From NCBI GenBank assembly GCA_902622515.1, contig CACNQE010000001.1, positions 62,001-126,000 of the forward strand: a stretch of DNA of 64,000 nucleotides. The letters are read 5' to 3'. The stretch is from an uncultured SAR116 cluster alpha proteobacterium. GTDB taxonomy: Bacteria > Pseudomonadota > Alphaproteobacteria > Puniceispirillales > Puniceispirillaceae. How positions within the stretch are numbered: the stretch's first letter is position 1; every line of letters begins with the position of its first letter. Shown one piece after another: positions 36,763 to 48,629 of this stretch. The notes below the pieces were generated by a model. It saw nothing but the letters and a program-made list of their open reading frames with translations. It had not been told where the DNA came from and ran no database searches. The position numbers and the translations under genes were made by a program.

Positions 36763-39405
36763 TTAATTTTCTTCATTGTTTTTAACTAGGCCCTCAGTCA
36801 ACTCAATATCAGATTTACCAGAATTTCCATTATAATTTTCTGTTGATTCAATGTTATCAGAATTTTCGTTATCATCTTCTCTTATAATGGCAACGGAAAC
36901 AACTTTTTCATCTTCAGCTAGCTCAAATAATCTTACACCCTGTGTTTTTCTACCAGTGATACGAATGTTATCACCATCATTTCCATTGATTCTAATTCGA
37001 ATTATTTGACCAGAAATAGTGACCAGCATAATTTGGTCAGTTTCAAATACTATGAATGATGCTACTACGTTTCCATTACGGTGGCTTGTTTCAATATTAG
37101 CTACACCGAGACCACCTCGACCAGTTTCCCTGTAATCTGTTACTTTAGTTCTTTTTCCATATCCGTTTTCACAGATGGACAAAACAAATTCATTTGTTTC
37201 ATCCGCTATAACGCTCATTGATACAACTTGGTCATTTCCAAGCAATTTGATGCCTCGGACACCAGAACTATCCCTACCCTTAAAAACTCGGACTTGATTA
37301 ATTGAAAAGCGAATTGCCTTACCGTTTTTGGATGCGAGTAAAATTTGAGAATCATCATAACAGGTTGTAACGCCAATCAATTTATCATTTTCGGAGAGCT
37401 TAATCGCGATTTTTCCATTGCGCTTTATGTTTACAAAATCATTCAATTTGTTTCTTCTAATTGAACCGGATGATGTTGCAAATAATATGTTTAAATTATC
37501 CCAACTCTCTTTATCTTGTGGCATTGGCATAACAGCCTGAATAGTTTCTTCTGTCTCTATAGGCAATAAATTCACCATTGCTTTCCCAATAGATTGAGGT
37601 GAGCCAAGCGGTAACTTATAGCATTTCAGCTGATAAACCATCCCTCTTGAGGTAAAAAACAAAATTGGGGTATGAGTATTTGCAACAAACAAATTTGTAA
37701 CAAAATCTTCATCACGGGTTTTCATCCCAGCTCTGCCTTTACCCCCGCGTCGTTGAGCCCTATAGTCACTTAACACAACACGTTTGATATAGCCACGATG
37801 AGATACAGTGACCACCATATCCTCCTGCTGTATTAAATCTTCATCATCTTGTTCAGCAAGCGAATCAGAAATTAATGTTCTTCGAGGAGAGTCTAGTTTT
37901 TCTCTTACCTCAAAAAATTCTTTCAAGATTACTTCTATCAAACTATTTTTATTTGATAAAATGTCTAAAAGTTCTTTAATTTTAATTGATAATTCTTGCG
38001 TTTCCTCTGCAAGTTTACTTTGTTCCATACCAGTAAGACGTTGTAATCTTAATTCTAAAATTGCACGTGCTTGTGTTTCAGAGAGTTTATACTTTCCATC
38101 TACCACCCCATGCCCCAAATCATCAATCAATGCAATAAAGGATGCAACCTCTTCCGCTGGCCAACTCTCATCCATAAGGGCATCTCTAGCTGACTCTGCG
38201 TTTGGCGCAGAGCGTATCATTTGTATAATGCGGTCAATCGATGTAAGTGCAACAAGAAGACCAGCTAATATATGAGCTCTATCCCTCGCCTTATTTAGCA
38301 GAAAACGTGTCCTCCTTAGCACCACCTCTTCCCTAAAACCGCAAAAAGCCTTTAAGACCTCAAGTAAACTCATTTGCCCAGGCTTTCCATTATTCATGGC
38401 AAGCATATTAACAGCAAAACTTGTCTGTAATCTTGAATGACGATAAAGCTGATTCAAAACTACTTCACCAGAACCATCACGCTTGATTTCTATAACGATG
38501 CGCATTCCGTTTCTATCAGACTCATCACGAATATCTGATATACCCTCAATTGTTTTATCACGGACTAATTCGCCAATACGCTCAAGCAACAAAGCTTTAT
38601 TTACCTGATAGGGTATTTCATCAACAATTATTGCTTCCCTATCATTTCCATAAGTTATAACTGAGGCCTTGGCTCTCATGATGATAGAACCACGTCCTGT
38701 CTTAAATGCATCTACTATTCCTTTTCGGCCCATTATGAGAGCTCCTGTCGGAAAATCAGGGCCTGTTACGATTTGGAATAGCTCTTCTTCACTAAGCTCA
38801 GGGTTTTTCATAAGAGCAATACATGCGTCTATTACTTCATTTGGATTATGAGGAGGAATATTTGTTGCCATTCCTACAGCAATTCCGCCTGCCCCATTAA
38901 CCAAAATGTTCGGATATTCAGCAGGCAAAACAGATGGCTCAAGCTGTGTTTCATCATAATTAGAAACATAATTTACCGTATCAGAATCAATATCCCTCAA
39001 TAAAAATTCTGCTGGTCTGGCTAAACGAGACTCAGTATACCTCATAGCTGCAGCAGAGTCGCCATCAACCGAACCAAAATTTCCTTGTCCATCAACCAAC
39101 GGTAAGCGCATAGAAAATGGCTGAGCCATTCGAACCATAGCTTCATAGATCGAACTGTCCCCATGAGGATGAAAATTACTAATTACATCTCCAACTATTC
39201 GAGCAGATTTCCTGTGTGGTTTCGTCCAATCATATCCACCTTCGATCATAGCATAAAGTATTCGCCGATGAACTGGCTTGAGGCCATCTCTAACATCTGG
39301 GAGTGCTCTCGATACAATAACGCTCATAGCGTAATCAAGATAAGAACTCTTCATTTCATCTGTAATTGAGACGCTACTTTCGAATTGTTGGGGTGTATCT
39401 GTCAC
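36763..39405 (-). CDS. gyrA: DNA gyrase subunit A
   Basis: The breakage-rejoining subunit of gyrase. The active-site tyrosine is Tyr123 in AMRYTESRL. The quinolone-determining region reads HGDSSIYEA, with Ser84 and Glu88 at the E. coli Ser83 and Asp87 positions, so no resistance-type change is obvious. The GyrA box QRRGGKG in the C-terminal wrapping domain distinguishes it from ParC. At 880 residues it is full length with an acidic, Asn/Glu-rich tail. It lies upstream of coaD. Confidence 0.97.
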   Translation of the reverse strand: MTDTPQQFESSVSITDEMKSSYLDYAMSVIVSRALPDVRDGLKPVHRRILYAMIEGGYDWTKPHRKSARIVGDVISNFHPHGDSSIYEAMVRMAQPFSMRLPLVDGQGNFGSVDGDSAAAMRYTESRLARPAEFLLRDIDSDTVNYVSNYDETQLEPSVLPAEYPNILVNGAGGIAVGMATNIPPHNPNEVIDACIALMKNPELSEEELFQIVTGPDFPTGALIMGRKGIVDAFKTGRGSIIMRAKASVITYGNDREAIIVDEIPYQVNKALLLERIGELVRDKTIEGISDIRDESDRNGMRIVIEIKRDGSGEVVLNQLYRHSRLQTSFAVNMLAMNNGKPGQMSLLEVLKAFCGFREEVVLRRTRFLLNKARDRAHILAGLLVALTSIDRIIQMIRSAPNAESARDALMDESWPAEEVASFIALIDDLGHGVVDGKYKLSETQARAILELRLQRLTGMEQSKLAEETQELSIKIKELLDILSNKNSLIEVILKEFFEVREKLDSPRRTLISDSLAEQDDEDLIQQEDMVVTVSHRGYIKRVVLSDYRAQRRGGKGRAGMKTRDEDFVTNLFVANTHTPILFFTSRGMVYQLKCYKLPLGSPQSIGKAMVNLLPIETEETIQAVMPMPQDKESWDNLNILFATSSGSIRRNKLNDFVNIKRNGKIAIKLSENDKLIGVTTCYDDSQILLASKNGKAIRFSINQVRVFKGRDSSGVRGIKLLGNDQVVSMSVIADETNEFVLSICENGYGKRTKVTDYRETGRGGLGVANIETSHRNGNVVASFIVFETDQIMLVTISGQIIRIRINGNDGDNIRITGRKTQGVRLFELAEDEKVVSVAIIREDDNENSDNIESTENYNGNSGKSDIELTEGLVKNNEEN

Positions 39406-39557
39406 GCTATTTCTTAAACCTTTAATACTCTTTATTTTATGAGTAATTTATTATTAGCTTATTATACCATTAAATTGCTGAAAAACACTATATATAGTTT
39501 GAGATTTAAGGGGTATCCACAACATTTATATAAATATATTAATTTTTTCTAGTCCAG

Positions 39558-40061
39558 CTAAAACGGGATATCGTCATCTAAATCATTCATGGGGGGCAGT
39601 TGCCCACTTATTTGGGACTGTTCAATTGATGAATTAAATTGGGGAGCTTCCTGTGAGGAATGAAAGGGATCAGTTTGAGTTCCTTCATCACTTATTTGCT
39701 GCACATCACCCCTATTCCCAAGGAGAGTTAACTCTCCTTTAAATCGAGAAAGAACAACTTCTGTTGTATATTTTTCAATACCTTGTTGGTCTGTCCATTT
39801 TCGTGTTTGTAATTGTCCCTCAATATACACGTTACTGCCTTTTCTAAGATATTGCTCAGCAATTCTCGCTAGATTCTCATTAAAAATTACTACTCTATGC
39901 CATTCGGTTTTTTCTCTTTGCTCTCCTGAGTTCCGATCTTTCCAACGTTCCGAGGTAGCAATGGATAAATTTACAATCTTATTACCATCCTGAGTTGCTC
40001 TAATATCAGGATCTCTTCCTAAATTACCAAGTAAGATAACTTTATTTACACTTCCTGCCAT
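39558..40061 (-). CDS. ssb: Single-stranded DNA-binding protein
   Basis: An OB-fold protein covering single-stranded DNA in replication and repair. [18 protein letters not shown] at the N-terminus, the SERWKD segment and WHRVVIF are typical, and the C-terminal tail ends DDDIPF, the partner-binding tip. The linker is Gln/Ser-rich. The start at 40061 is chosen over 40079 because GGGAG stands seven bases before it. Length 167 residues. It is divergent from uvrA, a frequent bacterial arrangement. Confidence 0.96.
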   Translation of the reverse strand: MAGSVNKVILLGNLGRDPDIRATQDGNKIVNLSIATSERWKDRNSGEQREKTEWHRVVIFNENLARIAEQYLRKGSNVYIEGQLQTRKWTDQQGIEKYTTEVVLSRFKGELTLLGNRGDVQQISDEGTQTDPFHSSQEAPQFNSSIEQSQISGQLPPMNDLDDDIPF

Positions 40062-40120
40062 AAGTAACTCCCGACGCACATGATGGATTGCAATTTTTCA
40101 AAACTGGGCTATTTAGAAAT

Positions 40121-40132
40121 TAGTTATAACTA
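40121..40132. promoter_or_regulatory. 12-bp palindrome between ssb and uvrA
   Basis: TAGTTATAACTA is a perfect palindrome in the divergent spacer. It does not resemble the alphaproteobacterial LexA box (GTTC repeats or GAAC-N7-GTTC), and I see no such box in this spacer. May be chance. Confidence 0.2.
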
Positions 40133-40233
40133 GCAAATTCAGCAAAAACATTAAATAACGTAAAATGCCCACGATTACTATTATTAACTTATCAGAATTA
40201 ATATAAATTGTAACTCAAAATTATTAGTAAGCC

Positions 40234-43098
40234 ATGACAGAAAATATTAGAAATATAAGCATAAGAGGAGCAAGAGAGCATAATCTAAAAAATGTAAATC
40301 TTGAAATCCCTCGCGATAAATTAATTGTTTTTACAGGCCTTTCCGGGTCAGGAAAATCATCTCTTGCATTTGATACAATTTATGCTGAGGGTCAACGCCG
40401 ATATGTGGAATCACTTTCCGCTTACGCAAGACAATTTCTTGAAATGATGCAAAAACCAGATGTTGATCTAATTGAAGGTTTATCTCCTGCAATTTCAATT
40501 GAACAAAAAACAACTTCACGCAATCCCCGTTCAACAGTTGGCACAGTAACAGAGATTTACGATTATATGCGTCTATTATGGGCGCGCGTGGGAATTCCCT
40601 ACTCCCCAGAAACAGGGCTACCGATACAATCACAAACAGTTTCACAAATGGTCGATATCGTGATGGATATGAAGGACGAAAGTAGACTAATGATACTATC
40701 TCCAATCATCCGAGGGAGAAAAGGAGAATATAAGAAAGAACTAGCTGGATTTCTTCAAAAAGGTTTTAGTCGTGTGAAAATAGATGGAACATTATATGAT
40801 TTGGATTCATCTCCTGCACTCGATAAAAAGAAAAAACATGATATAGAAATTGTTGTAGACAGAATTGTTCTAAAAGGAGAAACCGATTCACTCGCAACTC
40901 GCTTGGCTGATTCCATAGAAATAGCATTATCTCTGTCCGATGGATTAGTTTACGTTCAAGATGCAGAAACAAATCATAAGACAGTCTTTTCCGCAAAATT
41001 TGCTTGCCCTGTAACGGGGTTTACGATTGACGAGATTGAACCTAGGCTTTTTTCATTTAATAATCCTTTTGGTGCATGCCCTTCTTGCGATGGACTGGGA
41101 GTGAGTAGTCATTTTGACGAGCAACTTGTTATCCCAAATGCGAAGCTTAGCTTACGAGAAGGTGCTTTAGCACCTTGGGCTAATTCCAGTTCAAAATATT
41201 ATTTACAAACGCTTCAGTCTATAGCTAATCAATTTGGTTTTTCCATTGATGTTGCTTTTGAAGAATTACCAGATGTTTATATGGATATAATTTTGCATGG
41301 TAGCGGTGAAAAACCTGTTGAGATGATTTATGACGATGGAATAAGGTCTTACAAAACAATTAAACCATTTGAGGGAATTCTCCCAAATTTAGAACGTCGT
41401 TACAGAGAAACGGACTCTAATTGGGTAAGAGAGGAACTTGAAAAATACAGAAGAATTCAACCTTGTGATTCTTGTGGAGGCAAAAGATTAAAAAAGGAAT
41501 CGTTGGCCGTAAAAATATTGAATAAAGACATATCAGATATATCTGCGTTATCAATTGGAGATGCTGTAGACTGGTTTGCCCACTTAAATAATCATCTCTC
41601 GGCCAAAGATAAAGAAATAGCATCACGGATCTTAAAAGAAATCAATGAACGATTAGGTTTTTTAGATAATGTTGGATTAAATTACTTAAATTTATCAAGA
41701 AACTCCGGTACTTTATCAGGTGGAGAGTCTCAACGTATTAGACTAGCATCTCAAATTGGTAGTGGTCTAACGGGGGTATTATACGTACTTGATGAGCCAT
41801 CTATAGGATTGCATCAACGAGATAATGATAGACTTCTTGGAACTCTTACAAGACTCAGAGACCTCGGAAACACGGTCATTGTCGTAGAGCACGACGAGGA
41901 TGCAATACGCTGTGCAGACTTTGTAGTTGATATTGGCCCTGGTGCGGGTATTCATGGTGGTAATGTTATTGCTAGTGGTGTTGCTGAGAATATCATGAGC
42001 GCCAGTGAATCTATTACTGGACAGTATTTATCAGGCATCAAGAAAATAGCTGTTCCAGAAAAAAGAAGAAAAGTTAATAAAAATCGACTACTCACAATCA
42101 AAAAGGCAACTGGAAACAATTTACAATCTATATCAGTTGATATTCCTTTAGGAATTTTAGTTTGTATAAGTGGTGTATCTGGAAGCGGAAAATCTACTCT
42201 CATTCTTGAAACATTATGGAAAACCCTGGCTCGGGATTTACATAGAGCACAAGAATTACCATCTAAATGCGAAAAAATTGAGGGGGTCCATCACTTAGAT
42301 AAAGTTGTAGTTATCGATCAGTCTCCTATAGGAAGGACACCTAGGTCAAATCCTGCTACTTATACTGGTGCATTTACTCCAATTCGAGAATGGTTTGCAG
42401 GATTACCGGAAGCTAAAGTTAGGGGATATAACCCAGGAAGATTCTCATTTAATGTAAAGGGAGGAAGGTGTGAGTCATGTCAAGGCGATGGCGTTATTAA
42501 AATTGAAATGCATTTTCTACCAGATGTGTATGTAACTTGCGATGTTTGCAAGGGGCATAGATATAATAGAGAAACTTTAGAAATAAAATTCAAGAGCAAA
42601 TCTATCGCAGATATTCTCAATATGAGCGTTGAAGATGGCGTAAAGTTTTTTTCTGCTGTGCCTTCGATAAGAGAAAAGTTAGAGACGATGCTTCGTGTGG
42701 GTCTTGGATACGTAAAGATCGGGCAACAAGCCACAACACTTTCAGGAGGCGAGGCACAGCGAGTAAAGTTATCTAAAGAGTTATCCAAAAGGGCAACCGG
42801 TAAAACTGTTTATATTTTAGATGAGCCGACAACAGGATTACACTTCGAAGATATTTCAAAATTATTAGACGTTCTTCAGGAACTCGTGAAAAACGGGAAT
42901 AGCATTATTATAATTGAACATAATTTAGATGTAATTAAAACAGCAGATTGGGTTATTGATTTAGGACCAGAAGGTGGGGTTGGCGGAGGAAAAATTTTAG
43001 CCACTGGAACTCCAGAACAAATAGCAGATAATCATGCCTCATATACTGGTAAATACCTAAAACGTATGCTCTCATACCGGCATGATAAGGCAAGCTAG
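40234..43098 (+). CDS. uvrA: Excinuclease ABC subunit A
   Basis: The damage-recognition ATPase of nucleotide excision repair. It has two ABC-type ATPase halves: Walker [10 protein letters not shown] near residue 35 and GVSGSGKST near residue 650. Signature [12 protein letters not shown] and [12 protein letters not shown] follow. Zinc-binding CxxC pairs occur at CPSCDG and CDSCGGKR, and in the second half at CESCQGDG with CDVCKG. Length 954 residues is full. Its stop overlaps the trmFO GTG by one base. Confidence 0.97.
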   Translation: MTENIRNISIRGAREHNLKNVNLEIPRDKLIVFTGLSGSGKSSLAFDTIYAEGQRRYVESLSAYARQFLEMMQKPDVDLIEGLSPAISIEQKTTSRNPRSTVGTVTEIYDYMRLLWARVGIPYSPETGLPIQSQTVSQMVDIVMDMKDESRLMILSPIIRGRKGEYKKELAGFLQKGFSRVKIDGTLYDLDSSPALDKKKKHDIEIVVDRIVLKGETDSLATRLADSIEIALSLSDGLVYVQDAETNHKTVFSAKFACPVTGFTIDEIEPRLFSFNNPFGACPSCDGLGVSSHFDEQLVIPNAKLSLREGALAPWANSSSKYYLQTLQSIANQFGFSIDVAFEELPDVYMDIILHGSGEKPVEMIYDDGIRSYKTIKPFEGILPNLERRYRETDSNWVREELEKYRRIQPCDSCGGKRLKKESLAVKILNKDISDISALSIGDAVDWFAHLNNHLSAKDKEIASRILKEINERLGFLDNVGLNYLNLSRNSGTLSGGESQRIRLASQIGSGLTGVLYVLDEPSIGLHQRDNDRLLGTLTRLRDLGNTVIVVEHDEDAIRCADFVVDIGPGAGIHGGNVIASGVAENIMSASESITGQYLSGIKKIAVPEKRRKVNKNRLLTIKKATGNNLQSISVDIPLGILVCISGVSGSGKSTLILETLWKTLARDLHRAQELPSKCEKIEGVHHLDKVVVIDQSPIGRTPRSNPATYTGAFTPIREWFAGLPEAKVRGYNPGRFSFNVKGGRCESCQGDGVIKIEMHFLPDVYVTCDVCKGHRYNRETLEIKFKSKSIADILNMSVEDGVKFFSAVPSIREKLETMLRVGLGYVKIGQQATTLSGGEAQRVKLSKELSKRATGKTVYILDEPTTGLHFEDISKLLDVLQELVKNGNSIIIIEHNLDVIKTADWVIDLGPEGGVGGGKILATGTPEQIADNHASYTGKYLKRMLSYRHDKAS

Positions 43099-44441
43099 TG
43101 ACAAAAATTCTACACATTATTGGCGGAGGTTTAGCTGGCTCTGAAGCTGCGTGGCAGGCTGCTAAAATTGGCATAAATGTAGTTTTACATGAAATGCGTC
43201 CAATTAAGAAAACAGAGGTTCACAAAACACAAACTCTCGCGGAACTAGTATGCTCAAACTCATTTCGTTCTGATGATCATTTAACAAATGCTGTCGGTGT
43301 TTTGCACCAAGAAATGCGAATGATGGATTCTCTTATCATGAGGATAGCTGATTTGCACAAGGTCCCTGCTGGTGGCGCGTTAGCTGTTGATAGAGATTTA
43401 TTCTCTAAAGAAGTCGAACTCGCATTAAACTCTCACCCAAAAATAACTATAAAAAGAGAAGAAGTTCTCTCATTAGATAAACCTGATTGGTCACAAATTA
43501 TCATTGCAACTGGTCCTTTAACAGCTATGCCACTTGCGGAAGAAATAAAAAAGAAAACAGGAGAAAAAGAATTAGCTTTTTTTGATGCAATTGCGCCTAT
43601 TGTGTATTTTGAAAGCGTCAATATGGACATAGCCTGGTTTCAGTCAAGATATGACAAAGGCGAAGGTAAGGACTATATTAACTGTCCAATGAATAAGTCC
43701 CAATATGAGGCATTCGTCCAGGCGCTCAATGCAGGAGAAAAAATGCTTTTTAGGGAATGGGAAAAAAATACGCCATATTTCAATGGTTGCATGCCTATAG
43801 AAATTATGGCCTCAAGGGGATTAGAGACTTTAAGATTTGGTCCTATGAAACCAGTTGGCTTAAAAAATGCCCATGACAATTCAAGTCCCTTTGCGGTCGT
43901 GCAATTGCGACAGGATAATAAGTTAGGAAGCTTATATAATATTGTTGGATTTCAAACAAAGCTTAAATATGCGGAGCAGACTCGAATATTCAGAATGGTA
44001 CCAGGGTTAGAAAACGCGGAGTTTGCTCGACTTGGCGGTTTACATCGTAATACATTTATAAATTCTCCTCACATTTTAGATAATCAACTTCGACTAAAAA
44101 CAGAGCCTAAAATTCGATTTGCTGGCCAGATAACAGGTGTTGAAGGATATGTCGAATCTGCTGCTATTGGCGGGATGGCCGGAAAAATGGCTGCTTATGA
44201 AATTATAAATAAGCAATGGATTACACCACCAGAAGATACAGCCCATGGAGCACTTTTATCACATTTGATAAGCGGCGCAATCGGAGAGAGTTTTCAGCCC
44301 ATGAATATTAATTTTGGCCTATTCCCGCCTCTTACAGTAAAAAATAAAAATTATAAAAGGATAAAAGGAAGGGAAAGAAGGGTTGCCTACGCTTCACGTT
44401 CTCTTGCAAGTATGGAAAAATTTATAAAATCTAAAAACTAA
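43098..44441 (+). CDS. trmFO: Methylenetetrahydrofolate--tRNA-(uracil-5-)-methyltransferase
   Basis: TrmFO makes ribothymidine at position 54 of tRNA using methylenetetrahydrofolate and FADH2. The FAD-binding motif [16 protein letters not shown] begins at residue 5. [22 protein letters not shown] and [15 protein letters not shown] are characteristic. At 447 residues it is standard. The start is GTG, overlapping the uvrA stop. TrmFO in place of SAM-dependent TrmA is typical of Alphaproteobacteria among the Proteobacteria. Confidence 0.96.
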   Translation: MTKILHIIGGGLAGSEAAWQAAKIGINVVLHEMRPIKKTEVHKTQTLAELVCSNSFRSDDHLTNAVGVLHQEMRMMDSLIMRIADLHKVPAGGALAVDRDLFSKEVELALNSHPKITIKREEVLSLDKPDWSQIIIATGPLTAMPLAEEIKKKTGEKELAFFDAIAPIVYFESVNMDIAWFQSRYDKGEGKDYINCPMNKSQYEAFVQALNAGEKMLFREWEKNTPYFNGCMPIEIMASRGLETLRFGPMKPVGLKNAHDNSSPFAVVQLRQDNKLGSLYNIVGFQTKLKYAEQTRIFRMVPGLENAEFARLGGLHRNTFINSPHILDNQLRLKTEPKIRFAGQITGVEGYVESAAIGGMAGKMAAYEIINKQWITPPEDTAHGALLSHLISGAIGESFQPMNINFGLFPPLTVKNKNYKRIKGRERRVAYASRSLASMEKFIKSKN

Positions 44442-44450
44442 ATGAAATAT

Positions 44451-45095
44451 TTATTTTTTAAACAACATGTTAAAAAACAATCGAAAAGGCAAAAACTTAA
44501 AATTTTTTAACTTATTTTGTTCTGTTAAAACTAGTAAATATACGCAAGATTTGATAAACCCATCCTTACTTTTAATTAAACTAATAACATTCATTTCTCT
44601 GTATATATCTCTGTTTTTTATTAATTTTTCTAACTTTTCTGGATTAAATGCTATATATGAAATTAAAGAACCAAGTAGATTAATGGATTCAAGCCTGTCT
44701 TGATTAGATAAGACGCAATAATAGTCGAAGATAGAACTCCAACAAACCTTAAGGTATTCGTCTGAGCTATCAGCAAAGGAAGCTTTTTGAAAATTCTCAA
44801 TTATAGAGAGAATCTTCTCTTTATTTAAGCGACCATCACATATGTATGAAATAATTCTATCTGAAAGAGGGCTGTTATTTTTTTGTAGTTCTGTGATGCA
44901 ATCTATCCACCATTGAACTCTAATAGCTTTTAACATTTGCTCGGAAGGTTGTGTCACAGCATTTGTAAGAATGCATGATAAACTTATCAAATCCTGCAAA
45001 AGAGCTTGATTAGAAAGTGATACAAAAGAAGTGCACAGGTAAAGAGGATAGTTTAAATTCCTCAATTCTGCTTGTTCAACTCGTAAGCCCATCAA
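44451..45095 (-). CDS. Squalene/phytoene synthase-like protein (NDUFAF6-type), short
   Basis: The start region and the RVQWWIDCI motif resemble the all-alpha squalene/phytoene-synthase-like proteins found next to secF in Alphaproteobacteria, related to mitochondrial NDUFAF6. The Asp-rich prenyl-diphosphate motifs of true synthases (DxxxD) are not visible, so it is unlikely to make phytoene. At 214 residues it is shorter than the usual 250-280, mainly in the C-terminal half. No frameshift is evident, but the end is Lys/Phe-rich. It follows the Mth938-fold gene by five bases. Role, by analogy, in respiratory complex I assembly; inference only. Confidence 0.65.
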   Translation of the reverse strand: MMGLRVEQAELRNLNYPLYLCTSFVSLSNQALLQDLISLSCILTNAVTQPSEQMLKAIRVQWWIDCITELQKNNSPLSDRIISYICDGRLNKEKILSIIENFQKASFADSSDEYLKVCWSSIFDYYCVLSNQDRLESINLLGSLISYIAFNPEKLEKLIKNRDIYREMNVISLIKSKDGFIKSCVYLLVLTEQNKLKNFKFLPFRLFFNMLFKK

Positions 45096-45100
45096 TTAAT

Positions 45101-45523
45101 TCAAGGAACAGCTATTAAACAAGCGACAACGTTTCTTCCCTCAGATAATAAAACATTCCAAGTCCTACAAGCAGATGAAGTAGACATAATATCAATCCCT
45201 ATTGTAACTTGTTTTGCATAATCCCTCAAAGGCTGGTATAAATGAGTTGGATTATCGCCGACTCCCACCAATAGCATATCTGGTTTAATATCCTTTATAT
45301 GTGGATCCAATAATTCCTTAGATATTTCTGACGAATTAGATATTGGACAATTTAATAATTTTCTTGGATATAAAATAATACTGCCAGAAACAAATTCGTC
45401 ATTTACCTGGAAACCGCCACCAAAATAACCACGTAATATTTTTAGCTTGCCATCCGACTCAAAGCTTTGAACAGAAATTAGTTTATTAATAAGAGCGTTT
45501 TGATTAGCCATCTGGATACTCAT
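45101..45523 (-). CDS. Mth938-like domain protein (NDUFAF3-type)
   Basis: A 140-residue protein of the Mth938/DUF498 fold. The segments GYFGGGFQVNDEFVSGSIILYP, here broken as GYFGGGFQVN and SGSIILYP, and LLVGVGDNP are typical. The mitochondrial homologue NDUFAF3 assists complex I assembly, and its alphaproteobacterial homologues usually sit beside secF, as here. It overlaps secF by four bases and is followed by the NDUFAF6-like gene. Biochemical role in bacteria not known to me. Confidence 0.86.
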   Translation of the reverse strand: MSIQMANQNALINKLISVQSFESDGKLKILRGYFGGGFQVNDEFVSGSIILYPRKLLNCPISNSSEISKELLDPHIKDIKPDMLLVGVGDNPTHLYQPLRDYAKQVTIGIDIMSTSSACRTWNVLLSEGRNVVACLIAVP

Positions 45524-46458
45524 TCTTCAAACTCTGGCTTCGAAACATTACCATTATCATCCTCACCTCTATTTAGGGAAACATATGTAAGCACACCAGC
45601 CGCGATAAAAATAGAAGAATAAGTGCCGATAAACACCCCCCATAGCATAGCTGCAGCAAAATCTCGTAAAACAGGGCCTCCAAAAACAATAATAGCAATC
45701 AAAGCAAGTGCAGTGGTAAGAGAGGTCATAACTGTGCGTGATAATGTTTCGTTCAATGACTTATTGATAATATCATTTTGTTTCCAGCTTTTATATCTTC
45801 TAAAGTTTTCTCTAATCCTGTCAAATACCACAACAGTATCATTAATAGAATAACCTGAAATAGTAAGAATAGCTGCAATTGTTGCAAGATTAAATTCAAA
45901 TGATGTTATTGCAAAAAATCCAATTGTAGAAATCACATCATGACTTAGCGCAAGAATAGCTGCAATCGAATACTGCCATTCGAATCTAAACCAAATATAT
46001 ATCATGATGGCAATAAGAGCAGTAATTACAGCTAAAATACCTTTTTGCGTCAGCTCTGCGCCAATTGTAGGGCCTACGAACTCTGTCCGCCTTACCGTGT
46101 ATTTATCAGAAATAAGTGAATTAACTTCCTTAATTACCTTAATTTGAGCTTGTTCATCTCCCTCTTGTTTTTGAATACGTATAAGAACTTCATCTTCTCC
46201 ACCAAATAATTGTATCGACACCTCTCCAAAGGAGTTTCCCTGAAGCCCATTTCTTAATTGCTGCACATCAGCTTTTCCGGATTTAGATTTAGCTTCAATT
46301 AGTGTACCTCCCTTAAAATCAATTCCAAGATTTAACCCTTGAAATAAAAATGAACTTATCGAAAGAACAATTAATACCGCAGAAAAAATAAATCCAAATT
46401 TAAAATAATTTAGGAAAATAAATGAAGGATTGTCTGGAATAAGTTTTAACCTAAACAT
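45520..46458 (-). CDS. secF: Protein translocase subunit SecF
   Basis: SecF works with SecD to complete protein export using the proton gradient. Six membrane segments are predicted with a periplasmic domain after the first. LNLGIDFKGGTLIEAK at the first helix end and the YSINDTVVVFDRIREN block of helix 4/5 are diagnostic. 312 residues is normal. It follows secD by 13 bases and overlaps the Mth938-fold gene. Confidence 0.97.
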   Translation of the reverse strand: MFRLKLIPDNPSFIFLNYFKFGFIFSAVLIVLSISSFLFQGLNLGIDFKGGTLIEAKSKSGKADVQQLRNGLQGNSFGEVSIQLFGGEDEVLIRIQKQEGDEQAQIKVIKEVNSLISDKYTVRRTEFVGPTIGAELTQKGILAVITALIAIMIYIWFRFEWQYSIAAILALSHDVISTIGFFAITSFEFNLATIAAILTISGYSINDTVVVFDRIRENFRRYKSWKQNDIINKSLNETLSRTVMTSLTTALALIAIIVFGGPVLRDFAAAMLWGVFIGTYSSIFIAAGVLTYVSLNRGEDDNGNVSKPEFEE

Positions 46459-46471
46459 TTAAGTTGTATCC

Positions 46472-48013
46472 TTAAATAACAAGTGTTTTGGGTTTGGTTG
46501 CATTTATCCAGAGTACAATTAACATTCTGGTAAATAGAATGGCGGTAAATAAAGAGGTTATAATCCCAATTCCCAGTGTAACTGAAAATCCACGCACAGG
46601 ACCAGAGCCAAAGACATACAATAATATAGACGCAATGAGCGTGGTCAAATTCGCATCGATAATGGTTGCGATAGCTCGAGAATACCCTGCCATAATCGCA
46701 TCCCTTATAGCTCTACCTCTTCGTAATTCTTCTCTTATTCTTTCAAAGATAAGAACGTTAGAGTCAACTGCCATTCCCATAGTCAAAACAATTCCTGCGA
46801 TACCAGGCAAGGTTAGAGTTGCTTGAAGCAATGTTAAGGCGCCAAGAATGAGCATTAAATTTACTAATAATCCAACAGATGCCATTGCGCCATAAATTCC
46901 ATAACTTAGCACGATAAATAAGATAACCAGAATTACACCCACGATAGCTGCTATTTGCCCTGCTGCGATGGAGTCTGCACCTAGTCCAGGGCCAATTGAC
47001 CTTTCCTCAAGAACAGTAAGAGGCGCTGGCAAAGCTCCCGCTCTCAGCACAAGCGCAAGGTCATTGCTTTCTTGAATGGAAAAATCACCTGTAATCTGGC
47101 CATTTGCAAATATTTGAGCTCTAATGGTCGGAGCTGAGACCACCAAACCATCTAGTATAATTGCGAAAGGGCGACCAATATTATTTCCCGTTACAGTAGC
47201 AAATTTTTTTGCGCCAATAGAATTTAGAGAAAAATTAATCGCAGGACTGTTATTTTGGTCAAACCCTGCTGAAGCAGTTTCCAACATATCACCACTGACC
47301 ATTACCCTCTTCTCAACAACAAAATATTGGCCTTCGTTTGAAGAGGATTCAAGTAACACTGATCCTGGGGGAACTCGTCCACTAGATTTAGCCTCCGCCC
47401 CTGTGACCCTCATATCAACTAATTGAAAAGTGAGTCTTGCCGTTCTTCCAAGTAACGCTTTAACGCGCTCAGGATTATCTATACCAGGCACTTGAACTAA
47501 TATTCTATCTACACCTTGTCGTTGGATAACTGGTTCCTTTGTACCATCAGGGTCTAATCGGCGACGGATTATCTCTATAGCTTGTTCGACAGTACGAGAC
47601 TGTAACTCAATAAAACCGCTCTCACTAAAATAAATTCGAGTTGCATCTCCATTTGTTTCTACAACAAAATCATTACCAAATTCTTTTAAAATATTGTCTC
47701 TTTTAGAATAATCATCATTATCGCGAATAACGAAACTTACGGCATCATTGTCAGAAGATAATGATTTGAATTTTACCTTCTCTTCTCTGAGGGAGATTCT
47801 TATACCTTCAGCAATATCACTAAGTCTTTCAGATACTACCGTATTAATATCGGTTCGAAGTAATAAATGAGACCCACCTCTCAAATCTAGACCTAAATTT
47901 ATAGATTTTCCAGGAAGAAAGGGCACTGATACTATATTAGGCAACGCAAAAAGCAGGCCAGCTAAGAACACAATTAGAATAACGAACCGTTTCCATACTT
48001 CAAAATGTAACAT
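46472..48013 (-). CDS. secD: Protein translocase subunit SecD
   Basis: Partner of SecF in the inner membrane. NLGLDLRGGSHLLLRTD follows the first helix. A large periplasmic P1 domain and IIRRRLDPDGTKEP come next. Five more helices carry the GMAVDSNVLIFERIREEL block. 513 residues, typical for Alphaproteobacteria. It is downstream of yajC by 58 bases on the same strand. Confidence 0.97.
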   Translation of the reverse strand: MLHFEVWKRFVILIVFLAGLLFALPNIVSVPFLPGKSINLGLDLRGGSHLLLRTDINTVVSERLSDIAEGIRISLREEKVKFKSLSSDNDAVSFVIRDNDDYSKRDNILKEFGNDFVVETNGDATRIYFSESGFIELQSRTVEQAIEIIRRRLDPDGTKEPVIQRQGVDRILVQVPGIDNPERVKALLGRTARLTFQLVDMRVTGAEAKSSGRVPPGSVLLESSSNEGQYFVVEKRVMVSGDMLETASAGFDQNNSPAINFSLNSIGAKKFATVTGNNIGRPFAIILDGLVVSAPTIRAQIFANGQITGDFSIQESNDLALVLRAGALPAPLTVLEERSIGPGLGADSIAAGQIAAIVGVILVILFIVLSYGIYGAMASVGLLVNLMLILGALTLLQATLTLPGIAGIVLTMGMAVDSNVLIFERIREELRRGRAIRDAIMAGYSRAIATIIDANLTTLIASILLYVFGSGPVRGFSVTLGIGIITSLFTAILFTRMLIVLWINATKPKTLVI

Positions 48014-48071
48014 ATACTACCCTCATTTAGTACAATTACTCTAACTATTAAAAAATATCTATTATGTAGAT

Positions 48072-48443
48072 TTAAGACTTCTTAGTTTTTTGCGATGACT
48101 TTTTAGCTGGTGCTTTTTGTGGCAACGTTATAGTGCTATTGTTATCGAGTAGAGTGGTTACGTTAGCACGAAGAAGATTTACATATATACCGGTTGCAAT
48201 TTCAACCTCAATAGTATCTTTTTCTGCTACTGCTTTGGAGACTATGCCTGTAATACCACTAGAAATAATTACTTTATCTCCTCTTGAGAGCTTAGAAACC
48301 ATCTCTTTATGCTGCTTTGCACGTTTCTGCTGAGGTCTTATCAGCATAAGATAAAAAACACCAAAGATGAGAACAAATGGAAGTAATTGCGATGCAATCA
48401 TTGAAGGGCCGGCGGACTGTGCAAATGCAGTACTGATGAACAT
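48072..48443 (-). CDS. yajC: Preprotein translocase accessory subunit YajC
   Basis: A small single-span membrane protein of the SecDF-YajC complex. It has the N-terminal helix LLPFVLIFGVFYLMLIRPQQ, the RPQQKRAK basic turn, and the GDKVIISSGITGIV barrel segment. 123 residues, with a Lys/Ser-rich tail. First gene of yajC-secD-secF, divergent from the ATPase at 48630. Confidence 0.95.
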   Translation of the reverse strand: MFISTAFAQSAGPSMIASQLLPFVLIFGVFYLMLIRPQQKRAKQHKEMVSKLSRGDKVIISSGITGIVSKAVAEKDTIEVEIATGIYVNLLRANVTTLLDNNSTITLPQKAPAKKSSQKTKKS

Positions 48444-48629
48444 GGATACCTCTCAAATAATTTTTTGTTATTTGTACTATTTAAAACTTAATCATAAAGA
48501 TAATTGTCGAACAATAAACAACCTTATGTCTAACGTCTACTCCGAAACAATATTTTTTCGTTTTGCAATGATAATATATATACTGATAGAGTAACATTGA
48601 ATAACAACAATTACCTCTAAGAAAATTTA

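Noticed and set aside
39512-39520. DnaA-box-like GTATCCACA upstream of gyrA
   Set aside because: A single site with one mismatch and no cluster, dnaA or AT-unwinding context. Not an origin.
40080-40233. LexA/SOS box between ssb and uvrA
   Set aside because: Expected from the genes, but no GTTC direct repeat or GAAC-N7-GTTC is visible in the spacer.
44451-45095. Frameshifted phytoene synthase pseudogene
   Set aside because: The frame is open from start to stop with a tight junction to its neighbour and coding-like composition. A short family member is the simpler reading.
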